Source: Cyclobacteriaceae bacterium (lineage in GTDB: Bacteria; Bacteroidota; Bacteroidia; Cytophagales; Cyclobacteriaceae). From it: a DNA stretch of 64,000 nt. The DNA lies in the NCBI GenBank assembly GCA_029858965.1, contig JAOUDZ010000006.1, positions 1 to 64,000 of the forward strand, given 5' to 3'. The translations under genes were made by a program, and so were the position numbers. Positions within the stretch are counted from its first letter, which is position 1. The number at the start of each line of letters is the position of its first letter. Shown one piece after another: positions 1-8,041 of this stretch. The notes under the pieces are model-generated. The model saw nothing but the letters and a program-made list of their open reading frames with translations, was not told where the DNA came from and ran no database searches.

Positions 1-272
1 ATAACGAACATGGCAACTACAAAGATGACTAGATTCAGATTTTTTTTTTCATGTTATTGGGTCTAGATGATTGCTGCATAAGGTACAAAGGTATGTGTTC
101 CCTGTATTGTAATAATGAATTCACGACTTAACCTGAATTATCCGGGTGGCATCCATGGTTGTCTAAATAATCTAGTAAAAAGATAGATAACGAAACTGTT
201 CAAGATCCGGTATCTTTCCTGATCCAATCCTGCAACCCGTCTCCGGTATCGCCATGAAAACGTTTACACCAA
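1..272. other. Intergenic, window start; no gene seen
   Basis: No convincing reading frame on either strand. The stretch is AT-rich with a T run near position 40. It lies downstream of the beta-barrel gene on the minus strand, so it may hold that gene's terminator, but no strong hairpin was found. Confidence 0.5.
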
Positions 273-872
273 TTACATCCTGCCAAACGTAAATCCGAGA
301 TTTAGTGAGATATACGATTGTGCCTCCTGCAATTCACTCCCGGCCTTAAATCCATAATTATACCGCGCGCTTACATGAACAGAAGTTTCGTCAGAGCCGC
401 GATATAGAAATCCGATAGTCGGCTGTAATCCGAAATTCCAGGCCTCTTGCCTGATCGTATATAAGTTCATGTCTGTGTTGCGCCTGGAGTAAATCGTTCC
501 TATACCCATTCCAACAAAAGGGTTTATCTGTTCCCCTGGCTTCAAATAATAGTTCACACTGGCAAACATCGGCACGTGATTACTATACCGCCATTGCTTC
601 CCAGACAGCGAAGCATTATCAACGGTATAGGTGTCATAACCTTTCTCTTGGTAGAAAACATTCCAAGCAAAACTTACACCTACTCCAATATTTGGTTGCA
701 CAAGTCTATGATAATCAAAACTGATACCACGGAAGCTTGTCTTCCCAACAAAATCACTGACATCACCAGTTGGGAATGCAATTGAATAGGTAACGGATGT
801 CAGACTTTGCGCGTTAAGGATGCCAACTGTACACAAACTAAGGGCACACGCGGCTAATAGAATCTTTTTCAT
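273..872 (-). CDS. Outer membrane beta-barrel protein
   Basis: A 199-residue protein with a clear Sec signal peptide (residues 1 to about 22, ending LNAQ). The mature part has alternating polar/aromatic strands, repeated glycine turns (FVGMGIGTIYS) and ends in LNLGFTFGRM, like small porin-like barrels (OmpX/OmpW-type, outer membrane protein beta-barrel domain). It is expected to sit in the outer membrane; its ligand or substrate is unknown. The start is the methionine beginning the signal peptide. It lies 11 bp downstream of the DUF4136 lipoprotein gene on the same strand, so the two are probably co-transcribed and both act in the envelope. The family call is good; the exact role cannot be given. 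Confidence 0.75.
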   Translation of the reverse strand: MKKILLAACALSLCTVGILNAQSLTSVTYSIAFPTGDVSDFVGKTSFRGISFDYHRLVQPNIGVGVSFAWNVFYQEKGYDTYTVDNASLSGKQWRYSNHVPMFASVNYYLKPGEQINPFVGMGIGTIYSRRNTDMNLYTIRQEAWNFGLQPTIGFLYRGSDETSVHVSARYNYGFKAGSELQEAQSYISLNLGFTFGRM

Positions 873-883
873 AGTAGTTTGTA

Positions 884-1504
884 TTAGTTGATTTTCAGAT
901 AAGGAGATTGCTGAAAGGACTGGTCGATTGCTTTCAAGATGCGGTCGATGTTGCCTGAGGACGTCAGGACGCCACTCATCGCTGCGATCCAGGCTGCCTG
1001 AGAGCGATTAATCGGCGAATCTACTGTCGGATCGGCCATGGCAATCATCAAAGTACCAGTAGTATAGCTGCTCACTGTATAGTAAGGTGGATAATACCAG
1101 CCCCAACCTGGGTACCAGCCTCCATACCACCAGTCATACCAGTAGCTGTAGAAATAGGTTGTCGAGGATATACCTGCAGGCGTAACCACCATATCCGGAT
1201 TCTGATCGATACCTACTCTCTCCCAACCCTGGGCCTGCAAGTGGTCTTCAATGCTCGCCAGAATAGGCAACGCGTATACATCTTTCATGTAAACCCATGT
1301 AGTGTCTCCGTTTTTAATCTTTACGTCAACTACAATTGCATCCGGCAAAGCAAAGGTGCCCTTGCTTTGAAAGTCAAATTGCTCATCAAATTTGGTGTAC
1401 ACTACATCCAAATCGTCAATGTATTCAGGACCCGACGGGTAGCATCCCATCACTAATAAGGCTACTCCAATGGCCCCAAGGATTCGATAAAGGTTTCGTT
1501 TCAT
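884..1504 (-). CDS. DUF4136-type lipoprotein
   Basis: A 206-residue lipoprotein. The signal peptide begins MKRNLYRILG and ends in the lipobox LVMGC, so the cysteine near residue 21 is probably lipidated. An upstream GTG at 1528 would extend the frame by eight residues, but the ATG at 1504 gives a normal lipoprotein signal and is preferred. The N-terminal half (YTKFDEQFDFQSKGTFALPD) resembles DUF4136, which is widespread in Bacteroidota. The centre has an unusual Tyr/Trp/Gly/Pro-rich patch (residues about 120-150), followed by the typical DUF4136 ending with a predicted amphipathic helix (AAWIAAMSGVL). Function is unknown; periplasmic or outer-membrane anchoring is inferred. Confidence 0.75.
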   Translation of the reverse strand: MKRNLYRILGAIGVALLVMGCYPSGPEYIDDLDVVYTKFDEQFDFQSKGTFALPDAIVVDVKIKNGDTTWVYMKDVYALPILASIEDHLQAQGWERVGIDQNPDMVVTPAGISSTTYFYSYWYDWWYGGWYPGWGWYYPPYYTVSSYTTGTLMIAMADPTVDSPINRSQAAWIAAMSGVLTSSGNIDRILKAIDQSFQQSPYLKIN

Positions 1505-2025
1505 AATTAATATTCTTTTAAAAAGCACGCAAAAATATAAAATTTCAAGGATTTAAGACAAACCCTTTGTTTGATTTTACAAACCCCTGACTATTAACAC
1601 GTAACTGTAAGAGTTGTTCATACATCGCATAAGGAAATTCAGAATTTAAAAACCCCAATGCAAAGATGTTCACCTATGCATGCTATTGGCAGTAACTATG
1701 GAGTAAGTTACGGTTACAGCTAGTGCCAAATGAGGCTTTGGGCACCGGCTCGTCCAAAGGATAAGCCAATATAGAATCAGTGGTGAATAGTCTGCTCTGG
1801 CGCAAAAATTTCACGCCAATATCTTATTGCCCAACGCCTTGAACATGCATGAAGCAGACCACAGAACTGAAATTAATATCCGTGGAAACAGGTGATACGC
1901 ACCCTGGACCATTGAAATGTAGCACGCCCGAGGAAGTCCCGAATCAAAATGGCACCATTCGTGTTAACGGAATAAGATTTACCTTTGCAAAGACATTTTG
2001 AACCCACTTATATATATACCTAGCT
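1505..2025. other. Intergenic, 521 bp; one possible 50-codon ORF
   Basis: A divergent intergenic region between the DUF4136 gene and the repeat protein. It must hold promoters for both. The only frame with a natural look is a plus-strand ORF at 1849-2001 (50 residues, starting MKQTTELKLISVETGD and ending TFAKTF), but it overlaps the likely promoter of the next gene and has no recognised relatives. Nothing else was found. Confidence 0.4.
1980..1987 (+). promoter_or_regulatory. Bacteroidota -7 promoter element
   Basis: TACCTTTG matches the Bacteroidota sigma-ABfr -7 consensus TAnnTTTG. Transcription would begin near 1994, giving a leader of roughly 30 nt before the start codon at 2026. The -33 element is weak (TGTT around 1963). 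Prediction by motif only. Confidence 0.4.
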
Positions 2026-4176
2026 ATGAAATCGTTGGCAATTCTGATTTTTCTGGTTGTAACATTCACTGCATCAGCGCAAAACGACTGGCCCCGTACA
2101 ATGGAAACCGCAAAGGGTGGTAAAATTATAATGTATCAGCCTCAGCCTGAAAGTCTTAAGGACGGGAAATTAACGGGTAGAGCAGCTGTTTCTGTGCGTG
2201 AGATTGCCGGGGATGAACCTATTTTCGGCGCTATCTGGTACGAGGCCTACATGCTTACAGATCGCGATACACGGATGGCCACTATGGATCGGATAAAAAT
2301 TACAAATGTAAAACTACCGGGAATCGAAGATGCTGCCAAGATCGAGCGGTTTACCACATTTCTGGAGAGCGAAATCCCCAAGTGGGATATAGAAATATCG
2401 CTTGATGATTTACTCGCCACTATTGAACAGGAACAAGGCAATATCTCAGATGAGCTAAAAAATGATCCGCCAAAAGTCATCTATACCACGACACCATCCA
2501 CCCTTGTGCTTGTTGATGGTGAGCCAAAACTTGAGTCAGATGAGCAGCTCAAAATGCAACGTGTGCTCAACACGCCATTCCTAATTGTGCAAAGTACTGA
2601 GGATAAAAGGTACTATCTCTCGGCAGGAAAATACTGGTACGTTTCTACATCGATAAAAGAAGGATGGGCCGTTACAACAAAACTGCCCAAGACAATCCAG
2701 GAGCTTGACAAACAAATAAAAAAACAGGATGCGTCAGCAGGCGAAGGTGAGGAAGATAAATCACCGCGTGCCATAATCATTAGTACCGGGCCCACAGAGC
2801 TTATTCAGTCAAAAGGTGAAGCTGACTTTGCATCGATCAAGGGAACAAGCCTGCTATACATGGCAAATTCAGACGAAGAAATTTTTATGGACATCAACCA
2901 ACAAAAATATTTCGTACTACTTTCCGGGAGGTGGTATGAAGCATCAGCCTTACATGGACCCTGGGGATTCATTGCCTCTGACAAACTCCCACCCGACTTT
3001 CAAAAGATACCCGAGGGTTCGGAGAAAGACAATGTACTTTCAAGTGTCGCCGGAACCGAGGCGGCCAAAGATGCTGTAATGGATGCCCAGATTCCGCAAA
3101 CCGCCAAGGTAGATCGGAAGACGGCAACGTGCACGGTGAAATATGATGGTGAACCCAAGTTTGAAAAGATTGAGGGCACAAGCATGTCGCTGGCAATGAA
3201 TACCAGCAGTACCGTAATGCAATCCGGCAACAAATACTTCTGTGTCGAGAATGGCGTTTGGTTTGAATCAGCGACCGCCAAAGGACCCTGGTCTGTTTCA
3301 ACAGAACGTCCAGCTGAAGTAGACAAGATTCCTGCCAGCAGCACAGCCTACAATACAAAGTACGTTTATATCTATGATACAACACCCCAATACGTGTATG
3401 TAGGTTACACCCCGGGATACATGGGATGTTATGTATACGGACCAACGGTTGTGTATGGAACCGGATTTTATTACTCACCGTGGTACGGACCGTATTACTA
3501 TCCCCGGCCGGTAACCTATGGATTCAGCATGCATTATAATCCCTGGACAGGATGGAGCATGGGTTTCCACTACAGTGTGGGATTTTTTCATGTTGGTTTT
3601 GGCCACGGCGGATACTGGGGCCCTCCTGTATACAGGCCACCTTATCGGCCGCCATACCACCACGGTGGTTATTATGGCCGCGGAACCACCATCAACCATT
3701 ACGGCAATACAAACATCAATATTAACCGAAGCAACAACATTTATAATAATCGTAAAGACGTTGCCACACGCGACGTAAGCAGAGGAGATACCAGGCCAAG
3801 AAGTACAACTCCTGCCAATACCGGCGATAATAAGGCGGCAAACAGGAGCCGCCCTACACAGCAACCAGCGCGACCTGCCCAACAACCAGCGACACGCGAC
3901 ACGCAACGCCCGCAAAACAACGTGCTTACCGACAAGCAAGGCAATGTGTATCAGAAAAGCAACGATGGGAACTGGCAGCAACGGAACAACAACCAATGGC
4001 AAAACACAAACAGAAATCAGCCCTCGGTAAACCAGATGGATAGGCAGCAACAAATGCGCGACCGCGGTAATACCCGTGAAAATAATTTCAACAACAACAA
4101 TCGCGGCGGCAATATGGGTGGAAATGTAAATCGAAGTAGCGGAGCCACCAGACCTGCGCCAACGCGAAGGCGCTAA
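2026..4176 (+). CDS. Secreted protein with three tandem repeats and low-complexity C-terminus
   Basis: A 716-residue exported protein (signal peptide residues 1-19, cleavage after SAQ). Residues about 20-145 form an N-terminal domain. Three related modules follow at about 148-222, 247-325 and 360-436. Each runs: a Val/Ile-Tyr strand, an xGEPKFE-like segment, a GTSL-like segment, KYF/RYY, then GxWY/F and GPW/EGW, ending near a proline-rich LPxxxxxIP. Residues 440-560 are Tyr/Gly/Pro-rich, and 560-716 are Asn/Gln/Arg-rich with a terminal RPAPTRRR. Proteins of this build are often labelled 'carbohydrate-binding family V/XII' in Bacteroidota, but binding is not shown. The tail looks disordered and basic, which would suit nucleic-acid or surface interaction (inference). 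Confidence 0.7.
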   Translation: MKSLAILIFLVVTFTASAQNDWPRTMETAKGGKIIMYQPQPESLKDGKLTGRAAVSVREIAGDEPIFGAIWYEAYMLTDRDTRMATMDRIKITNVKLPGIEDAAKIERFTTFLESEIPKWDIEISLDDLLATIEQEQGNISDELKNDPPKVIYTTTPSTLVLVDGEPKLESDEQLKMQRVLNTPFLIVQSTEDKRYYLSAGKYWYVSTSIKEGWAVTTKLPKTIQELDKQIKKQDASAGEGEEDKSPRAIIISTGPTELIQSKGEADFASIKGTSLLYMANSDEEIFMDINQQKYFVLLSGRWYEASALHGPWGFIASDKLPPDFQKIPEGSEKDNVLSSVAGTEAAKDAVMDAQIPQTAKVDRKTATCTVKYDGEPKFEKIEGTSMSLAMNTSSTVMQSGNKYFCVENGVWFESATAKGPWSVSTERPAEVDKIPASSTAYNTKYVYIYDTTPQYVYVGYTPGYMGCYVYGPTVVYGTGFYYSPWYGPYYYPRPVTYGFSMHYNPWTGWSMGFHYSVGFFHVGFGHGGYWGPPVYRPPYRPPYHHGGYYGRGTTINHYGNTNININRSNNIYNNRKDVATRDVSRGDTRPRSTTPANTGDNKAANRSRPTQQPARPAQQPATRDTQRPQNNVLTDKQGNVYQKSNDGNWQQRNNNQWQNTNRNQPSVNQMDRQQQMRDRGNTRENNFNNNNRGGNMGGNVNRSSGATRPAPTRRR

Positions 4177-4258
4177 AGATTTGTAATAGAAACTGCAGCT
4201 ATAGCGGACTCCAGCTGTCTGAACTTGGGGAACGCTGAGGATGCTGCTTTTCCGAAAG

Positions 4259-5977
4259 CTATAGATTCTGCTTTTTCAACTCCTCAACGGCAAAGCCTGC
4301 GGCCCGAGCCGTTAATGCCATGTATGTAATCGAAGGGTTCTGACAGGCGGAAGAAGTCATGCACGCGCCATCCGTGACGAAAACATTCTTCACAGCATGC
4401 AATTGATTCCACCGGTTGAGCATTGATGTTTTCGGGTCGCGCCCCATGCGGCTCGTACCCAATTCATGGATGGCAAGTCCGGGCGCCTGGCCGTTGTCAT
4501 ACGCCTGAATATTCTTAAATCCGGCTGCTTCCATCATCTCAGCGGCCGACGAAACGGCATCTTTTGTCATCGCGTTTTCATTTTCTCGCCAGGTACAATC
4601 AATATTCAAAATCGGGATGCCCCATTGATCCTTCTTCACCTTATCCAGTGTAACACGATTATCCGGGTGCGGGAGCATTTCGCCCATGGCGGTCATACCA
4701 AAGCTCCATGGACCGGGTTTGGTTACTGCATTTTTCAATTCCGCGCCAATCAATTCCATGTTCATGCCCCGCTCCCACCCACCACGGGAAGCGCCACATG
4801 CATAGGCGTATCCCCGCACAAAATCCTTTTGCCTGTCGTTGCCAGCATTTCGAAAACGAACCAGATAGGTACCTGCAGGTCTCCTTCCTGAATAATACAT
4901 ATCCTCAAAACCATCGACTATGGCGTGCGCACGACCTCGATAATTATGATCCATGAGATGGCGACCAAGGGTATCGCTGTCGTTGCCAAGACCATTGGGA
5001 AAACGACTGGAAACGGAGTTTAATAAAATCAACGTTGTGTTCAGCGTGGCAGCATTCAGGAAAATAATTCTTGCATAATACTCGGTCATTTCCTTCGTAT
5101 TCGTATCAATTACACGAACGCCAGTTGCCCTTCCTTTTTGTTCGTCATAAATCACAGAGTGTACAACAGAAAATGGATTGATAGTCAGGTTGCCGGTTGC
5201 AGCTGCGGCTGGTATAGTTGATGAATTGCTGCTGAAATAGGCGCCAAACGGGCAACCTGTACTACAACGGTCACGATACATGCAATTACCCCTGCCCAGT
5301 TTTTTATGTACATCCTGTGCTTCGGTAAGATTTGCGGTTCTGCTGATGATGAAATGCCTGTCGGGGTGCGTCTCTTTTAGCCGGCCCTTAAAATGCTGTT
5401 CTATGCAATTCAATTCCATAGGAGGAAGAAATTCTCCATCTGGTAGTTGCGGAATACCATCTTTGGTTCCACTGATTCCAACAAATTTTTCCACATAACT
5501 ATACCAGGGGGCTATATCCTTGTACCGAATAGGCCAATCCACGCCGATACCCTCTTTGGCATTGGCTGTAAAGTCAAGATCGCTCCAACGCTGTACCCAT
5601 CGTGCCCAAAGCAACGACTTCCCCCCCACCTGATAACCCCGAATCCAGTCAAATGGCTTCACCTGATGATAAGGATGGTCATCATCCTTAATAAAATATT
5701 GTCCTGAAAGTTCATTAAATGCATAGGCAACTTTGCGTTGTGTCGGGTTGGCATCATACGCTGACAAAGTGAGTCGATTGCGATGTGGGAGTTCCCAGAT
5801 TTGCTTATTTGTTGTGGTGTAATCTTTTGGATGTTCTACCTGCCGGCCCCTTTCCAACACCAACACTTTGAGTCCCTTTTCGCACAGTTCTTTTGCCGCC
5901 CACCCACCGCTGATGCCGGATCCCACAACGATGGCGTCGTATGTCATTTTTGCTTTTGCTTCACCTTGCAGATTCAT
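4259..5977 (-). CDS. GMC-family FAD dehydrogenase with Fe-S cysteine motif
   Basis: A 572-residue GMC oxidoreductase related to the large subunits of gluconate 2-dehydrogenase and FAD-glucose/fructose dehydrogenases. Residues 15-45 form the Rossmann FAD fold (GSGISGG then LVLERG). The C-terminal part has HELGTSRMG and the GMC_oxred_C-type NPSITYMAL. A C-x5-C-x3-C motif at about residues 232-242 (CMYRDRCSTGC followed by PFGA) matches the place where FAD-GDH-type enzymes bind a 3Fe-4S cluster. Expected reaction: oxidation of a sugar or polyol and electron transfer to a cytochrome. No hitch-hiker small subunit lies beside it and it has no own signal peptide, so export would need a partner or it is cytoplasmic. 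A second ATG ten codons in (MTYDAIVV) is possible. Confidence 0.85.
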   Translation of the reverse strand: MNLQGEAKAKMTYDAIVVGSGISGGWAAKELCEKGLKVLVLERGRQVEHPKDYTTTNKQIWELPHRNRLTLSAYDANPTQRKVAYAFNELSGQYFIKDDDHPYHQVKPFDWIRGYQVGGKSLLWARWVQRWSDLDFTANAKEGIGVDWPIRYKDIAPWYSYVEKFVGISGTKDGIPQLPDGEFLPPMELNCIEQHFKGRLKETHPDRHFIISRTANLTEAQDVHKKLGRGNCMYRDRCSTGCPFGAYFSSNSSTIPAAAATGNLTINPFSVVHSVIYDEQKGRATGVRVIDTNTKEMTEYYARIIFLNAATLNTTLILLNSVSSRFPNGLGNDSDTLGRHLMDHNYRGRAHAIVDGFEDMYYSGRRPAGTYLVRFRNAGNDRQKDFVRGYAYACGASRGGWERGMNMELIGAELKNAVTKPGPWSFGMTAMGEMLPHPDNRVTLDKVKKDQWGIPILNIDCTWRENENAMTKDAVSSAAEMMEAAGFKNIQAYDNGQAPGLAIHELGTSRMGRDPKTSMLNRWNQLHAVKNVFVTDGACMTSSACQNPSITYMALTARAAGFAVEELKKQNL

Positions 5978-6536
5978 ATGTTGGATTTATAGAGCCTCAT
6001 TACAAACCAAGATTGCGAACAAGATAATGATTTTCGTTTTCATGCCATAAAAAAGCTCATATAGGAGGGAGTGCGTTTACTAATTTGATAACCGTAATTT
6101 CAATAATCAAATCCATAGCATATCTGCGTTCCAAATCACTACGCGGTATTTAGGATGCTCCTCCGGAGCCCAATAATAGACTGTACGATTTTTCTAGTGA
6201 CAGGTGGCTCCTAACGGAGCTATTTTGAAGAACAAGTAAGCCCGCAATCGCAAATAGCATATGTAGACGTCGAGCTAACACTTTATGTATCATTGCTCCA
6301 GCCGAGCACCGTGTGAATAGCAAAAAAGAATTTATATTCTCCGGCTCCGGAGGAGCAACGTGTTAATAGCAAAACAAATTATGAATTCTCTGGCTGCGGA
6401 GGAGCCTCCTGAGCATTTTAGAGAACAAATAAGCCAGCAATCGTAAACACTATAGGTAGACGCTTTCTGTCTCATTAACGATCATTGCTTCAACGAGGCA
6501 CATTGTTTATATCCACTCGTTGTGGTCTAAATCCTT
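5978..6536. other. Intergenic, 559 bp, filled with degenerate repeats
   Basis: No gene. The central and downstream two thirds are made of related palindromic and direct repeats (listed separately). The part nearest the GMC gene (5978-6120) should contain its promoter. Confidence 0.6.
6150..6510. repeat. Degenerate REP-like palindromes in a 192-bp direct repeat
   Basis: Short palindromes of the type GCTCCGGAGGAGC occur at about 6157-6170 (GCTCCTCCGGAGCC), 6206-6220 (GGCTCCTAACGGAGC), 6343-6356 (GGCTCCGGAGGAGC) and 6391-6406. They sit in a larger unit: GAACAAGTAAGCC-CGCAATCG at 6230 recurs as GAACAAATAAGCCAGCAATCG at 6423, and ATCATTGCT at 6289 recurs at 6481, an offset of about 192-193 bp. 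GTGTGAATAGCAAAA at 6311 and GTGTTAATAGCAAAA at 6359 are further copies. This layout resembles the REP elements mobilised by Y1-family RAYT transposases in Bacteroidota; no transposase is nearby. Confidence 0.6.
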
Positions 6537-8030
6537 TTACCTGGTAATGGTCAACATGTACTCACCAACAGCCTGACGCGTATCGTCCGTCAAATAATCC
6601 TGGGGCGGCATTTCAGGATAATCATCGCGCTTGTGAATAGGTCTGGTAATATAATCAACAATACCTCTCGGGTTGTTTTTATAAAGTGCCTGAATGGTAA
6701 CCACCGGAGGTCCTACCAGCCGTGTGCTGTAAGCATGACAACCAGAGCAAACACCAAAGTACGTCATCTTCCCCTTTTCGCTTAATGCAATTGCGCGGGG
6801 AGCAACAGGTCGTTCTAGCATGTAGCTTATAATACGACGCGTCTCCCGTACCTGGCAACTTGCAAAATTATCAACACCGAATGTTCTGTAGCGCCCGGGA
6901 TTTGCAATACAGCTTCCAACGCCACCGCCAACAGCAATAATATCAGGCCCTTGCCTGGAAAGCTTTGTAATCATCAGGGCTTTGACATCATCAACAGGAT
7001 TGTTCCCATTGTTCTCCATAAAGTTATCCAGTAATACTATCCTGTCTGAGTTTGGTTCAGATTCAGGATCATTTGCATTATCGACGCCGGCAAAAGCATA
7101 ATCTGTAATGGTTATGCCTGCATTATCATTCCCTGACACGATATTGTTTTCAAGCGTCACATCATCAGCAGCCATAATCAGAATGCCGGTTCCCTTTGGA
7201 ATGTGCGACACGGCAGAACCTTCCGCACCAAAATTGTCATGGTTGTTGTTGTACACGTAGTTATTCCTGATGATCACGTCATAGCACGTCTTGATCGGTA
7301 GTCCTTGTGTAAGGAATGCTAAAATGCCACCTGTATTATCATGTGTATAGTTGTACTCAACAAGGGCATGCCTGGAATTCTCAATTTCTATTCCGGCTAC
7401 GTTACCATATACTTCATTGAAGCGGACGTCAACATTGTCACACATCCCAATGTAAATGGCAGCATCTGCAATACCTGTAAGGATATTGCGCTCTACCAAA
7501 CCATTCTTTCCAAACTGGGGAAAGATTCCGTATACCCCAGCGTCTATGATCCAGTTATTCCGAATCACGTAGTTGTTGCCTGCCTGACCCATAATACCGT
7601 TGCCTTTATAGTTTGTAATCTTCATGTTTTCGACAAGGGTACCGCTCCCTGAATAAAGGATTGCGTCGTTCATCGTCTTCTGACCATCCAGCGTTGGCCA
7701 CTCACCATTTTCTATAACACCCTGGATCGAAATATTATCCTTGTCGATGTAGACTGTCTCATTGTACACACCAGGGTATATGCGGATCAGATCTCCGGAA
7801 TTTGCTTTGCCTACTGCATCCTGAATGGACTGTCCTTTTCTCACGGCTATAATCCTGCCCGTTATCGTACCTGCCCCGATGCCAATGGAATCTTCCGATG
7901 TGACAGACTGATCAAAGTATGTGGGAACCGGTGCCGGTACCCTTGATGATCTTCCCAGCAAATATTTCCCCACCAATATTCCAATAGCGAGGGTAAATAA
8001 AAGGATCATCATGCGTTTTGCGGATTTCAT
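6537..8030 (-). CDS. Right-handed beta-helix protein fused to cytochrome c
   Basis: A 497-residue protein. Residues 1-30 hold an N-terminal hydrophobic segment (anchor or signal). From about 60 to 340 it has repeated PbH1/NosD-like coils, with ladders such as NNYVIRNNWI, GLVERNIL, NVDVRFNEVYGN and DVTLENNIVSGND. The last 80 residues carry one heme motif CSGCH (near 427) and a distal methionine (YPEMPP), so a class I-like cytochrome c. Beta-helices of this sort bind or cleave polysaccharides; the heme would move electrons. It lies 11 bp downstream of the di-heme peroxidase gene in one operon with a two-heme cytochrome. The combination is uncommon and its substrate is unknown. Confidence 0.8.
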   Translation of the reverse strand: MKSAKRMMILLFTLAIGILVGKYLLGRSSRVPAPVPTYFDQSVTSEDSIGIGAGTITGRIIAVRKGQSIQDAVGKANSGDLIRIYPGVYNETVYIDKDNISIQGVIENGEWPTLDGQKTMNDAILYSGSGTLVENMKITNYKGNGIMGQAGNNYVIRNNWIIDAGVYGIFPQFGKNGLVERNILTGIADAAIYIGMCDNVDVRFNEVYGNVAGIEIENSRHALVEYNYTHDNTGGILAFLTQGLPIKTCYDVIIRNNYVYNNNHDNFGAEGSAVSHIPKGTGILIMAADDVTLENNIVSGNDNAGITITDYAFAGVDNANDPESEPNSDRIVLLDNFMENNGNNPVDDVKALMITKLSRQGPDIIAVGGGVGSCIANPGRYRTFGVDNFASCQVRETRRIISYMLERPVAPRAIALSEKGKMTYFGVCSGCHAYSTRLVGPPVVTIQALYKNNPRGIVDYITRPIHKRDDYPEMPPQDYLTDDTRQAVGEYMLTITR

Positions 8031-8041
8031 GTTTGAAGCGT

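Noticed and set aside
2969-3478. Long minus-strand ORFs inside the repeat protein (also 3000-3344 and 3475-4053)
   Set aside because: They lie antisense to a strongly supported secreted protein and have no family features; shadow frames.
6150-6510. CRISPR array
   Set aside because: Repeats are palindromic, degenerate and irregularly spaced without uniform spacers, and no cas gene is present.
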